Shown here one piece after another: positions 36,720-49,200 of a DNA stretch of 64,000 nucleotides. Positions within the stretch are counted from its first letter, which is position 1; each line of letters begins with the position of its first letter. This DNA comes from Casuarius casuarius (Eukaryota; Chordata; Aves; Casuariiformes; Casuariidae). Under the pieces are notes generated by a model. The model was not told the origin of the DNA and searched no databases. It saw only the letters and a program-made list of their open reading frames with translations. The position numbers and the translations under genes are program-made. Where the stretch lies: assembly GCA_003342895.1 (NCBI GenBank), contig PTFA01000043.1, forward strand, positions 720,110-784,109, given 5' to 3'.

Positions 36720-37110
36720 GGCGTCGCTGTGGGTTCTGCCTTTTATTAATTTAATGGTCAGGACAATTTGTCAGCAATGACAAAGAAATCCCCTAGAAAC
36801 TGGAGTGCTCAAGTGTCATTGAAACTACATCTATTTAGCAAATAGATGAATGCCTCTCACTGAAGACGGTAGTATGATTAAGCATCTGTCACATCGCCTC
36901 ACATAATCGCTTCCCGTACTTCACCAACATAGGTAGCTTTCCTGGCTCCTTTTTACAGCTGTAGAGATGATCTTGATGCGAAAGGAGATCAGCAAATGAA
37001 AACCCAATCTGATGAGCTGACAAATAAACAGTGAGTCATTTCTAGTCTTTACGGCTGCTGAGTTGTCTAAGCTTAAGTTTTTCTAATCAAATTCATTTTT
37101 AAGTCTTACA
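36720..37110. promoter_or_regulatory. candidate conserved non-coding element with FOX and AP-1 type words
   Basis: A repeat-free block with TTATTAATTTAATGG near 36743, a SOX-like ACAATTTGTC near 36764, a FOX-type AAATAAACA at 37022-37030 and an adjacent perfect AP-1 word TGAGTCA at 37032-37038. The motif words are direct observations. Regulatory function is inferred. Confidence 0.4.
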
Positions 37111-37387
37111 AACAAAGGCTAGACCAGATTGTTTTCTGCCTTACTGAAGTTATTGAGCTGACTGGCTGTGTACACGTGTTGTTGGGTGCAAGCTTTTCTT
37201 CTCTTTTCACAAGCACGCCAGGAGGTTGAGAACCTCTCCAACTTTCACAACTAAAAGTTCATATCAAACGATATCCAAGAGGAGATAATCAAAATGGAAA
37301 GGACGAACAAAAATATATCGCGATGACAGAGATTAGGGACCTCACCACTCTAGGGAAGAAAAAATACAGGACCAAAATTTGTCCGCT

Positions 37388-37400
37388 GTGGGGGGGGGGC
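37388..37400. repeat. poly-G run
   Basis: About ten uninterrupted G residues are seen directly. Confidence 0.85.
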
Positions 37401-37599
37401 GACGGGGGACAAGAAGAATCTTATCAAAAAAGAAGAAAAGAAGGAAACACTAGAAGACTGCTTATACAGTATGGAATAGGCCAACACCTCAAATAAACTT
37501 TGAAAGCCTTTCCCAACAAGGCGAGATATGAGCAACAATGAAAAAGAAAGGAAACCATCAGCAGGACAGATATTCAACCTGCACGAACCACGGAGAGAC

Positions 37600-37800
37600 A
37601 CAAAGGCGGTTATTCTAACCTATGCCAGCTGAGAACCTGGTCCAACCGAAGGAAATACTTCTGCACAGAAGAAAATGAAGTGTGGGATGTTCAGCTGGAA
37701 AGCGGGAAGACTACAGCAAGTGTCCACATAAATACTGAGGCCAACAGCTGCAGTGACCTCTAAATATCCAGTGGCAGGGCACAAATGGATCACTTAAGGG
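37600..37800 (+). mobile_element. possible old CR1-like LINE 3' fragment
   Basis: AGGAAATACTTCTGCACAGA, followed by an AATGAAGTGTGGGA stretch and later CTGAGGCCAACAG, resembles the conserved 3' part of the last coding segment of CR1 elements (AGG-ATTTCTTCACA...ATGAAGCTGTGGAA...). CR1 is the main LINE family of sauropsids. The match is degraded, and no CR1 3' terminal octamer repeat is visible. Confidence 0.33.
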
Positions 37801-38839
37801 ACAACAAGCAATAACATCTTCCCAACTAAATGATTGCAGTAAGTCCAGATACAGCCCATACCTCATCAGAAAAGCTTGGAACCACGTGAGATAAGTTTAT
37901 CAGAAATCCTTCCATTGCGGATCCTAAATGCTAAGGCCAATATATACTTGAAAGTTTGGTCTGCTGAACAACAACATAAAATTAGAAAGCTTCTCGCAGC
38001 AAGGCATAATAGATGGAGGTGGTGGGGAGGGAAGAGATGGGGGTTGGGAGATCCTTCTCAGCACATTCCCAGCTGAGCACAAGGGAGGCAACTTTATGTG
38101 CTCTTAGTAGTAGATTAATGAATGTAATTACCTAACATTGTGGCTGTGAATGCTGCAAAACTGTAATTTATAGCATGCTGTAAAGTTCTAATGTGTTTTT
38201 ATGTCCATAAGCTGCTTAACCATAATCTAATGCATTTGTACACGAACACCCTCCTAAGTGGTTCTCAACTAGGCAGTGAGCACTAGTCCCTTTGCCTATA
38301 TGCTCCTGCTTTATGTCTTGATAAACCAACCTTTCATGTTGGGCATCTGAGGAAAAGCAGCTGCTAATACCATGAATAATTTCAAATACAGAGGCAAGAA
38401 CTTCTTTCCTTACTTGATGAGAAAGCTCCTGGCCGGCCAAGGCTGCAGTAGTGATGATAAAAGCAACGCAAACATCCCTGGTGCAAGGACTGAGACACAG
38501 GACCCTGGGCCAGCAGCAGTTCCAGGACTCAACCTGACTGCTTTCTCCCACATCTTGGGTGCTTGGGCCTCTCCAGTCCCCCGGCCAAGTTGTCCTTGTG
38601 CCATCTACCTGCTCTGCAGCCTGGATAGTTGAAGAGAGCATAAGCTGAATCTACAGTATCATGCCATTTCCAGAGAGTATTTACAGTGAACTATCTCAAA
38701 CAAAACCCTTCACCTTACTTCAGCTCTCAGCCGCTGTGCTCCGTCAGTGTGCTGCTGGCAAGACACTATGGTCACTCGACATCTTCTCCGTTGGAGAGGA
38801 GAGACGTGGTCAGGACTCCCAAAGTACGTGCTTATTGTT

Positions 38840-39017
38840 GCCACTAACTCATTTAGGGAAACCATTTAACTTCTTTATGCCCTTGCTTAACCATCTGTAA
38901 AATGGGACTAATAATAAACCTCAGAGGGATTCAGCAAGGCTTAATTAAATGGTTGGTAAAGTGCTTTGAGATCCTCAGGAGAAATGCACTGTGCAAGTGC
39001 AAATTATTATTATTGTT
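38840..39017 (+). mobile_element. MIR-family SINE remnant
   Basis: The order of segments matches MIR. CCATTTAACTTCTTTATGCC is followed by CCATCTGTAAAATGGGACTA and ATAATAAACCTCAGAGGGAT, then TAAAGTGCTTTGAGATCCTC, and finally ATTATTATTATTG at the 3' end. MIR is an ancient tRNA-derived SINE found as relics throughout amniotes. The copy is diverged but nearly complete over its 3' two thirds. The 5' tRNA-like part upstream of 38840 is not recognisable. Confidence 0.85.
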
Positions 39018-39507
39018 ACAAAGCTTTCTACTTCCAGCACAGTTAAATATTAATGATCCAGTCCTCCCTATGCCCAGTGCTACAATCCTCCTGAATAGTA
39101 ATTTTCCCAGCTAGAAAAAACACAGCAACCAGTGGCAGGACAGCAAAAAAATTTCATTCTTACTCCTTCATAAGTAGTTGGGAATAGTAGATAAGCGTAA
39201 ATATTTTAGTACATATTAAACTGAGGATGAGGATCCCAAACTCCGCGAGTTGGAAATGCAGTCAGTTTGGAGCTGAAACATAATGCCAGTCACGGTCACC
39301 AAATCACACCACGTCCCCATCACCCGATACTAAAAACTCACTCAGGATAAACCAGGATCACAGACAATATATACTGAATGGTTTTCTATTTAAAAATGTA
39401 CCACTTTGCAGCGATCGTGGCATGAGCGATGCGATTAACATTCAACTAAAAGCTTCACATTGTCAGAAGAACATCATAGTGTCCTGCTAGTAAGACTCCC
39501 ATGGCTA

Positions 39508-39535
39508 TTTTTTTTTTTTTTTTTTTTGGGGGGGG
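39508..39535. repeat. T20G8 homopolymer junction
   Basis: Twenty T residues are followed directly by eight G residues. A similar C9T13 junction lies at 7181-7202. Confidence 0.9.
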
Positions 39536-40254
39536 TGGTAGGATACATGCTGGATTTTAAGTAAGATATGTCGATTGTGATCCAACAAAAAAGATCTTTA
39601 AGTTGCCTGCAGGCCAAAACAAACACCCAGCCACAATTCTTCCTCCTTTGTCAGCCTCTTGCAGGCCAACCTAAAGAAAGAAAAATGAGAAAACTGCACT
39701 TACAATTTCAGGTCATACGAGTTGAACAAACATGAGCGAGTTTATAAGGGGTCGGTGCTTAGTTAGCCTGGTCAACCCATTTAGTTGCTTGTCGTAAACC
39801 GTAGTCACAGGTACAGCAAGCCTGTTCCTGAAGGATGAGCTCTAAACTCTTTCTAACATGCTACGAACGATCTTTTAAAACAAAACCCCAAACCACCAAC
39901 ATTGCTAAATATTATAGTAATTCTTAGGTAAGATTTTAAAATCATATATTAGAAGCAAAATGGAGCATTAAGAAAGCGATGGCATGACCCATAGGTATTA
40001 AGGTTACCCACATGCCCTTAGTTTGTCTGTGCTTTGGGACTGCAGTAGGGTGCAATTTTTAGCTGCATGGCAAACAGCTTTCCTGTTTGATCTGCAGTAA
40101 TAATATCCAGTATATAACTATGATAAAAATACTGATAATGAAGTGAAGCCACATTTTTTCCCATTTTTACATACTAGGAAGAGAATCTATTTAAAGGAAA
40201 AGAAAGCTATTAAAAAGCACTTCTAATTTACTTGTGACATTACAAGTCAAAGAT

Positions 40255-40320
40255 GGTGGGGGGGAATAAAAAGAACAAAGGAAGGAAAAAATCAAAAACC
40301 CAACACTCCCCCCCCCCATC
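40255..40320. repeat. poly-G and poly-C runs 50 bp apart
   Basis: A G-run at about 40257-40264 and a C-run at about 40309-40317 flank A-rich sequence. They could pair as an imperfect inverted repeat. The feature is low-complexity and of no known function. Confidence 0.5.
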
Positions 40321-40639
40321 CAAATTAGAAATCCCCTTTGTGCTGACACACAAGAAAGATGAGAACAGTAAGACTGGACTAGACTACACTGGACAGAAAT
40401 GTAGTTACACGAATGCACGCAGTTTCCATGTTTTCCGTGTGAAATTTGTGACTGGACATAGTGAGAGGTTGGCTGGCATCAGCTAACAGCTTCACATGAA
40501 ACTCCATAAAAGTGTTACTCTTCCCACGTTTCCTAAGGGTAGAAAAACTCTTTTAAAGTCCCAAGGCATAGCTGGTAAGTAACGTAGGATTTAGTAAAGC
40601 TGCTCAGAATTAGGAAGTCCTTATTTCGCATAATGCAGA

Positions 40640-40790
40640 TAAGAAACTCCTCCATTCTTCGCTCATGTGCTAAACAAAGCGCAGAGATTAAGTAACCGTC
40701 CCAGGTCCCCTGCAAAGGTAGTGAGTGCGGTGGGACTCGCACCAAGAAAACCGTCCTCCCTCCTGCTTCTTCAACAGGGAGCAAAACTCA
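40640..40790 (-). mobile_element. MIR-family SINE remnant
   Basis: GCGCAGAGATTAAGTAACCG and TCCCAGGTCCCCTGCAAAGG are followed by GTGGGACTCGCACCAAGAAA. These follow the order of the reverse-strand MIR consensus: GAGGTTAAGTAACTTGCCCAAGGTCAC, then GGGATTCGAACCCAG. Divergence is high but the order is kept. Confidence 0.55.
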
Positions 40791-41514
40791 TTTGCGCTTG
40801 CTTTGCTTCCTGCACCTCTCTCATCTGATCAAGCTGTCGTTACCTGTTCACACAATCATGCTGCGGACGGGCCACCTGGTCTACCTGTAATTTCAGGCTT
40901 CATACATACAAAAATGGCTCAGAGCCTGAAAATCCTGCAACATGCAATCAGTTGACCACCAATGCTTGCGCACTGCTGAGCTTCCGGAGGAAACATCCCC
41001 CAGGAACCATTTCCCCAGCTTCAGGCAAGCCAGGTGGCCCGTGCACCAGAAGATCCAGAAGAACCCAGCCAGAACAGCCATTACCAGTCCCATAACATGA
41101 CATCCATTAGAAAACATCCATTGCCTTTGACATAGACTGATTTCATCAGTATTGAGCAAGAATGTGTCCTTTAAAACACCAGCCTGAAAATACAAACCAG
41201 GTATCTCCACGCTCCCTTACTCAACGGGCCCAGTCCCTACACAGCAAGCGCTCCTAGAAGACATATGGAATCAGTGGAAAGTCTCCCAGTGTTTATAAGC
41301 ATCCTCAACCAAACCACATATTGCAGAGACAATCACATAAGCCAAATTTAAAAAAAAGAAAAACTGACAATTTTATGCTGGTGATAATTCTAAACCCTTC
41401 AACATAAGAAATTCTATGGATTTCGATACTTGATTTATTTAGCCTTCCAGTGTCCTTAAATCAGGGAGAAATTTTATTGCCCTCGTTGGCATTTCGATGA
41501 CAGCTGAAGCTTGG

Positions 41515-41515
<1 letters not shown>

Positions 41516-41555
<40 letters not shown>

Positions 41556-41556
41556 N
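41516..41556. repeat. poly-T tract, 40 T, ending in an ambiguous base
   Basis: Forty uninterrupted T residues end at N (41556). The N probably marks homopolymer sequencing uncertainty. Confidence 0.93.
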
Positions 41557-42041
41557 AGTGAAATTTCTGCACCTGAAAAGTTAATTAGTGCTTGTGCCTG
41601 CACCGGGAAAGCAGGTGCAAAAACACAGAGAAGAGCTTTGCACATGCAGCTGGCCTAGGTGGAAGGGAGAATACCCTTTCAAGAGCTTAGATTATGCCGT
41701 ATGTTTATCACCAAAATAAACATCCCAGATCCTAATCTTTTCCTCCTAGTGCACAATTAAAACCTGCATCTGTGTGCCAACACTGCAGTCACCAAATCTG
41801 CATTTTTTCCTAAGCAAGGATTACAGGATTACTCTATATACTGACTGCCAGTTATTACACTAATATACTCCACTTTTCCTTATTCTGGTGTTAAATTGCA
41901 ACAGAGAGAGAAGTGCCCTGGCAGCCCTGCGATGCCCCTGCGACGACTCTGCCAGCTCATCGTTTGCACGATAGAAATGTCGGCTTCAGCTGGGATCCTG
42001 CAAACAGCCTGCCTGAACATAATGATGATACACCTACGTGC

Positions 42042-42042
42042 N
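42042..42042. other. single ambiguous base (N)
   Basis: A single N in otherwise unique sequence, not next to a homopolymer. It may be a polymorphism or polishing artefact. A second isolated N lies at 59381. Confidence 0.95.
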
Positions 42043-42179
42043 GCCGTCAGGCCACCTGCTCTCAGCCTCCTCGGAAGCTTTACAAATAAATAAAAAGCTC
42101 CCAATATTTCCTCCTCCTCAACTGCAAGCCATCCATCACCTTGTTTACATCGCACCGAGATATATGCGCCTTTATCATT

Positions 42180-42560
42180 AGGAGAGCTGTCGACAGGAAC
42201 GGGACGAACGCGCCGCCGCCATAAATCTCGCCTTTTAGGAAGGCTTCGTGGCCTGCTGGATCAGCGACAACGGGGCACCCGACCTCCATATCCAGGCAGG
42301 GGCCGGTGAGGGACACGACGCAACAGGAGCTGGGCCGACGAACAAGAGGGTTTATGAAACGCAACCAGAAACCTCAGCGCAGAGCGCGATGAGGCCTGTG
42401 GAGGCAGCGCTTTGCTCGGCGGAGAAGGTGAAGGTGTTGTCAGCGGAGAAGGTGAAGGTGTCGTCCCACAAGCGCTCCTGAGGCCGGACACCTCCTGCCA
42501 AGGCGCTGAGCGGCCTAGAGGTCTCCCTGCCCGGCCCGCTGTCTGAGCGGATGCAACCTG
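42180..42560. promoter_or_regulatory. CpG-dense stretch with a 24-bp tandem duplication
   Basis: About 380 bp with frequent CpG (ACGGGACGAACGCGCCGCCGC-type runs near 42200-42225) in AT-richer surroundings. It contains two tandem copies of a 24-bp unit at 42421-42468. No exon is recognisable. It could be an orphan CpG island. Confidence 0.4.
42421..42468. repeat. 24-bp tandem duplication, two copies
   Basis: GGAGAAGGTGAAGGTGTTGT begins the first copy at 42421, and GGAGAAGGTGAAGGTGTCGT begins the second at 42445. An embedded GAAGGT repeat makes the unit itself internally repetitive. Confidence 0.88.
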
Positions 42561-43009
42561 CCACCTACCAAAACACACGATCGAGCACAACTGTCAGGCA
42601 GAAGAGCGGATCGAGCGGGATCGGGGGCCGCTTTATTCTCCCCCATGGGACATCCCACAGCTTCTGCCAGCTGCATCCACTGATGCCGCAACTGGTTATC
42701 ATCAGAGCAAGCGACTAACGGCTACGTTGACGGGGCAGCGCTTCTTTGAGCGTCCCCCAAAGAAACCAAGCAAGAAGCAGCAGGGAGGAACCTGTGCCAC
42801 TGCTGCCACATGCCGTACACAGAGGAGGAGGCAAGTTGGGGGGAGCGAGGAAGCTCCCGCCTGCCTCCAGGCCCCATTGGGACCCCAAAGCCTGCAACCG
42901 GGGAGAAAAGCCATCTCACATCAGCGAGTAGGGTGCTTTGACAGGTATCCAAAGTGGACCCACAATGGATTTACTTTGAAAACTGTTTTTCTGTTCATCT
43001 GCTTAAAAA

Positions 43010-43045
43010 ATAACAATAATAATAATAATTATTAAAAAAATAAAA
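43010..43045. repeat. (AAT)n simple repeat
   Basis: AATAATAATAATAATTATTA and a following A/T run are seen directly. Confidence 0.85.
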
Positions 43046-44384
43046 TTAGGATAAGCAGACTTCCTGTTGCAAACTTCTTTCCTCCTGCTTCCCTTCCTGG
43101 AGAGAGAAACTCTCTCGCAGCCTGACAACTCCCTTTTATCACAGTATTAAGACAAAACGAAGCACATGACCAATGGGGCGTGCAAAATACATGCAAAAAT
43201 TTTAACAGCAGATTTTCAGTACAGTCTGGACCTTAACATTGGTAAGAGAACTCACAAAATGTGTTACAAGAGACACACGCTAAATTATGAAGCACAGAAC
43301 ATAACCTAGCATTTCCTACGGCTTCCCCCTTGCTGCAACCCATCCCCAGCTCTGCACATGAGAGCAGGAATCCACTTCGTTTTTGGACCCCAGCGGCGCA
43401 ACAGATGGCTGCAGAGACCAAAACCATCACCGCACCACGGCACGGCCAAACGCCCGGGCTAGGCGCGAGCAGAGCTGTTGTCGGCTTTGCCACTGTCTGG
43501 GAAGAGGTGCGACTGCTCGTCTTGAAAGTCCGAGATACAATAAATGATTGTTCAGCTGACTGAAAGGATGATCACAAGATTTTTTTTTAATACAACTATA
43601 CACAAAACTCCAGCCCGCCTTTGCGATTTCAGTAGCGATGGCTTGTTCTGATGATCTGGAGACAGCAGCATTGGATAGCAGGGAGAGGTAATAGCTTTTG
43701 CTAGACACACAGATATCGTAGGAAAGAGAGGGAAGCTTTGGGGCACATATGCCCCCTGTGAGGCTCAGCTGGTTGAAAACCTGCCTATTTTCGCCCGCGT
43801 GCCGCATAACAAGGGCTAAAGGTAAGTATAATGCGAAGGGAAGAGACCACTGAATGCCAGGAGGAGAATGGAGAAAGACATTTTCCTCCTCAATTTTCTT
43901 TCCCTGTCAAAAGCAGGTCATCTCTTGAGTAGCGGAGAGGGAAAAAAAAATATATCGCTAGTACATACGCTAACATTCAGAGCATCTTTGGTGCTTCCCC
44001 AGGTCTTTCCGTGGAGTGCTGATAAGCAGAACGATAAGGGCCAAGCAACACAAACGTCAATGAAAGGCAGCTTGAGGAAGAGGATAAGGCCCTGTGTACC
44101 AAACGCGTTTCCTTTTCTTCCCGTTATCAACGGTTCTGTTCTACCGGTTGCAGATATTTTCCGTGTTTGTGCAGACACAACACGGCACACGAGACACGGA
44201 GAAGAGGCGACACAATCTCCATCACGGGCACATCAAAAGATCAACGGACACTCGCTACAGCCTGTATGTAAAAACAAATGGGACAGCTAGTAAAGGAATT
44301 TCCATGCCAATTTGGAGGAAAAAAAGTTTTGTTTGGATGGAAAAAAGTACCTGCCCCTGATAATCCCATTTGCAGAAATACAAG

Positions 44385-44700
44385 CCCAACTTTAATTTTG
44401 CCTTTGATGAAAAATATAAAAAATTAAGTTTGATTATACACTGTTCAGGCCAATTTATCAAACTCTGAAAACAGACACGTGTTTTATAAAGCCCCTCTGT
44501 TTAAAAGCTCTGCGGTGTCATTTAAAGTTACAAATTGCCTCTCTTTAATCAGCAGTGCCACGATATTTTTGCGGCATTGACATTTTCCTTTCAGGCATAT
44601 CGGCGCTTCCTTGGTTTCAAGTGATAGCTGCTCACTTTATCTGCCCTTTAAGTGCTTAAAAAGATTCAAACCAGATTAAAAAATAAATAAACAAAACACT
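44385..44700. promoter_or_regulatory. candidate conserved non-coding element in intron 1
   Basis: A repeat-free AT-rich block. It has GGCCAATTTATC near 44450, TTTAAAGTTACAAATTG near 44520, TTTAATCAGC near 44545 and a TTTCAAGTGATAGCTGCTC segment near 44618, which includes an NKX2-type CAAGTG. The texture is that of a developmental enhancer. Conservation is not tested. Confidence 0.35.
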
Positions 44701-45069
44701 CACAATCTTTTCTCGACTTGTGTGTTTTTCTGATGTGCTTTTCTATGCTGCAACCAATCAGATAAGCTCCTTAGTTCTCTCCAGTGAGGGATTATTGGTT
44801 TTTTTTTATTTAAGTTTCTCCTGGTTGAGCCGTCCACGCACCCATATACTTGTACTAGTGCTTCAGCTTCAATTCCCATTAAGGAAAGGAAAAAACTCTG
44901 CAAATTTGATCAGCCTTGGAGGTTTTCCAAGAGGAGAGCGCTTCCAAACCTTCTACTCTGCTCGAAAAGCATTCGCTCTGGCTTTGCAGGCACGGTGCCC
45001 TCCTCCCAGCTCTGCTCCCCCACACGGCTTCAATATAGTCTCAAGATCACTCACTGGCTGTTAGGTAGG

Positions 45070-48000
45070 AGGAAAATACCGAAAAACAACATCGAGCAGT
45101 GAAGACTAAAGTGGGAAGAGTTTTACGCTGTAACCTGAATCTTCCAAGATAGCCCAGGGTTCTGTAGGACATGTCCCTCCTGATCTACGCTTACTACCCT
45201 TTTCTTCCCCTCCTGGGGCAAGGGAGCACGTCATTGCACTTTAAGAGACACTGTCTTGTCAACACCTTTAGATGAACACGTCGTAGGCTCCTTTACCTGG
45301 AAAGGTTCCAACTCTTAAAGCCATCTTAATATATTTGACTATTTAAATTGGTGCAGAGTTGTCTTCAAAAACATTTCATCCCAACCAGCTCACCATCAGA
45401 AGTTTGAAGATGTTTTCAGTGCTAGCAGTTATCATTTCCCTTCCACGTAACAAGAACACCTCTTGCCCCACGTTTAGCTTTGCAGGAAAGTGGAGTGTTA
45501 ACTCCTGGAGCAACTCCAGACATCTAACAAACCGGGCCAATAGCCAGGAAGGGCCTGAACCCACCACTGCCGTCGAGTGATCTGTACTCAACCTCGAAGT
45601 GCTGGGATTTTCCCTACCTGAAGGGCACACTACATTCATACAAAGTCTGATTGATTCGGTTGGTGCAAACCTCAACTTCTCTTCTGGGGTTATGCCTGGC
45701 ACAAGTCACATCATCTACATCTGAGCTGGGATTTTTCCCAAGGTCACAAGAAACGAAGCAGAGCAAAGCACAGGGGGAAGATCTTTTCATGACTTGGAAA
45801 TTATTAGATCTCCCTGCACAGAGGAAACGGAACATTTCTATAAATGAGGACTTCCTGGAAGGTCATCACAAATCTCATGGCTTTTTACTCCAGGTGCAAA
45901 GTCATGCCTGAATACAGAGCGTGCCCTAGGAAAGCGAGACACCCCACCGCATACACACATCACCAAGGGAAGAAGGGCAGAGTAAGAGTGGTGGCTCAGA
46001 TGGCAGCCTTAGCACTTACTTGTGTGCTGCCACAAATGGTTCCAGCTCCCAAGAGCTCCAACCAGATTATTAATAACAGCTCGCTTTCACTCCGCACGGA
46101 CCCAGTTTCCTCCTGCTCCCTCTAGTCTTTTATATTCTTTATCACGCAACTTTGTCACATTCATCATCACAGTATCACTGAGGTTAGTTTGCCACTGACA
46201 GATTCCCAAAAGAAAGTAAAGAAACAGGTTTACCAGCTTTTTTCACTCGTCATCTGGCAGTTTATTAGAAACAACGGGATTACACAGCATAGCTTCAGCC
46301 TGGCTCTTCATCGCCGCAAGACAAGACACCCCTGACCCAACTGCTGGCTGTTAGGACCTGGAACCCGCTAAGACAAATATAACGTTTTCAGGGACCCAGC
46401 ACCTACTAAATTCATTTCATCGACCTTACAAGATGCACAGAGACCACCTCCAACACTAACAGGCTCTGCCGTCTCCAGCCACTTCATTTTTCTAAATTCA
46501 GTGTGCTTCTGCGTGGTTCCTACCATCAGCAAATACCACAGATTAAACAGATACTACGCTGTCAGCAAAACCCCCATCTCCTCTCCCATATAAGGGATCT
46601 CATTATACATTTCAAAGAATTGGCTTACCATATAAGACAGCAAATCAAACATAAACAAAATGGTTTATATAACCCAAGCCGGACTGAGGGCAGAGCCGTC
46701 GGTTCCAAGTGTTTCAATCACAGGCCAAGATCAAAGCAGGGCTTTCCATGGCCTAGGGGCAGCTAAAAAACACGGTGCGCTCTGCTCTTACAGAAACTGC
46801 ACATTTATAGTTAAACACACCAAACAAACCAAGAAAACCCTCCGATTTTTGTGCCCCCTGAAATCAGTCACCTTAGTTGATGCCCATATGGCCTGTACAG
46901 TCACACTGTTTTTCTATCTGCACGTACGCGAACGTTCAAGAGCTGGATGCACAGTACCTAATTTTGATTCCTTGCTTTGCCAAAAGGAGAAGACGTATAC
47001 AATGAAACAAAAGAGGAGTAACCATCCACTGCAATTCTACATTTAGTTTGCTTGTACTCCTGATACTTGTTTTCATCTTACAGAGACAGCAGGGCAACCT
47101 TGCTTCAAAGCAGATCTGCTTAAGACCAAGGGGCAGAGGGAAAATAAAATCCATCCTCCTTAATGCAGAACAACTCAGCACATGGCAATAACTAATGGCA
47201 ACGCCTGAATATCTTCCAGTTAGACTCTAGCTCAGTCATCATCATATCGGGATAAATTAACTGTGGCTTCTGGTCTTGGGTCATTGAGGAAAAGCAAGAA
47301 GGGAGGAAGGCAAGCAAAATACTATTACCAAAAACATCTCTAAGTTGTTCAGTGCTAGAAGAGCCTTCTCCCCATAATCTAAGACTGTCAGTCCCGATTA
47401 ACATGTCCAAATATGATGATGACTGAATTAGAACCTTACTGAAAATCATTTAGATATTGCAATTACTGTGTTTGAAGTGCTGAAACATATATATCCAGTA
47501 CTTACAACAGGCAGACACCAAGTAGAGGAGATGCATGAAAAGAAAGGAGAGGCAGCATGACTGGATATACCCGTACGTGAGCTTAGTTTGTATTCAGCCG
47601 TATCAACCCCAAGCACAACAGAATGAACTTAGTTTTTAAGAGCAATTTCAGTGAAGAAAGGTGTCAGATTGGTCTCAAGTGACCATAAGGGCCCAGAAAT
47701 TCAATGGTGTTAACATGACCTTGTCATCAACCACCGTTAAGCAGACAAACACAGCGACAGGTTTACCGTAACGGAGACACTGCCCCACAGCAACAGCAGC
47801 TTCACTCTTTTTAAATGATGACCTTTTATTAAAAACCTAGGAGAGCCTGTTAATACACTACATTTTGCAATGCTTTAAGTAGGACTTTTGCTTTCACAGT
47901 GTCACTAACATGAATTATTCCTAGAAAGGACGCTCATGTCAGTTCAAAAGAAGGTTTAATCGTGGTATAGCTCTCCACTTCTCTTCACTCCCCAGCGCAG

Positions 48001-48540
48001 CGTATCGAGTTGGTAAAGCACATGAATTCAACACGTATCCGTTACAACGCCGAGAAGCTACACAGTCACTGCCTACCCTCTCCCTTCTGCTTCCATGCAG
48101 AAAATTAAAGATCGGCAGCTTCACAGACTATCCTGAAACCACCGGCTCAGATGATGAGTGAAGCCCTTCTTTTGGAGGATTAACATGGAAGAGATGGCAA
48201 AAGAATGCAATTACATCGTGGTTTCAATGACACTAAGCACGAAGAGTATCCTCAGTTTAGGGAAGCAGGCAGTATCAAAACTTCATTTGATGATAAACAT
48301 GATTAAGAAAAAGCAGCTATACGAAAGGGCTTTCCACCAAAATAGGCAGTTCTTTGCAAAGTGAGGACTAAAAGAGCTGCCGTGATCGCTCCAGGAGGAG
48401 ATGAGTGCTGCCTCAACCCAAAAGCACTGAGACAGGTAGCTGGAGAGAGATGGTGGGATGTCCTCCTCGAACCAGAGTGCGCAGCGGGATATAAAGGGGT
48501 TTCGGTGGTGAGCTCTGGGGAAGGGGTGTAAAATTCAAGA
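45070..48540. other. intron 1 stretch, nothing recognised
   Basis: Ordinary intronic DNA with short ORFs only. A possible MIR-like word near 45735 was judged too weak. No exon, repeat family or motif cluster stands out. Confidence 0.45.
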
Positions 48541-48549
48541 AAAAAAGAG

Positions 48550-49200
48550 GATGAGCTGAGTGACACATCCTAACATTAAAGTGCTCTCTGAGGAAATAGA
48601 GAAAGAGAAGAAAGAGTGAGGACAGCTAACAGATTCACAGGGAATGGAAAATCAGCAGACACAGAAAACAGAATTATTGGAGAAACAAAAAAAAAAGCAT
48701 GAAAAACATCTGATGGACAGAGAGGAAGTGTAAGGCAGCGCAGGAGGCCAGAAATGGCCAGGAGAGTTGGAAGAAAGGGACTGTAAAGCACTAGGAAGTC
48801 TTAAGTGTCAGGACTGACGTATAAGAGCTTAAGGAGAAGCGTTAAACACCCTAGAGCAGACGGATCAGCTTAAAGAAGCCCTGGGGCAGCCGAGGGTCTG
48901 GGGAGCTGGAGAGATGCTAAAGAGCCAGCTGAAGATGGGGGAAGGAGGGAGGAAGGGGACAGAGAGACGGCAGAAATCAATGCAGAGGCAGGATTGATTG
49001 ACACACAAGAACTGAACCAGAAACGGTGGCCCGTGGGAACCGAGCGCAAGGAGCCAGAGGGCACGCGAAAGGCTAAGGCGGCACAGAGGAGGACAGGGCA
49101 GAACCGACGCACAGTGGTTTCGGGAGAGGTCCGAGCAGAGGGCCTCCTGGAGCAAAGCGGACAAGGAGTCCTACTCCAGCAGCGCTCAGAGTGAGGTGCT
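48550..49200. other. purine-rich stretch (pyrimidine-rich in the AUTS2 transcript)
   Basis: On the plus strand A and G clearly dominate across about 650 bp (for example GAGAAAGAGAAGAAAGAGTG near 48598 and GGGGGAAGGAGGGAGGAAGG near 48937). On the transcribed strand this is a C/U-rich run, a possible binding platform for polypyrimidine-tract proteins. Minus-strand ORFs here are leucine/serine/proline-rich artefacts of composition. Confidence 0.5.

Noticed and set aside
45670..45800. MIR-like word CCCAAGGTCACAAG
   Set aside because: The single word matches, but flanking segments are not in MIR order.
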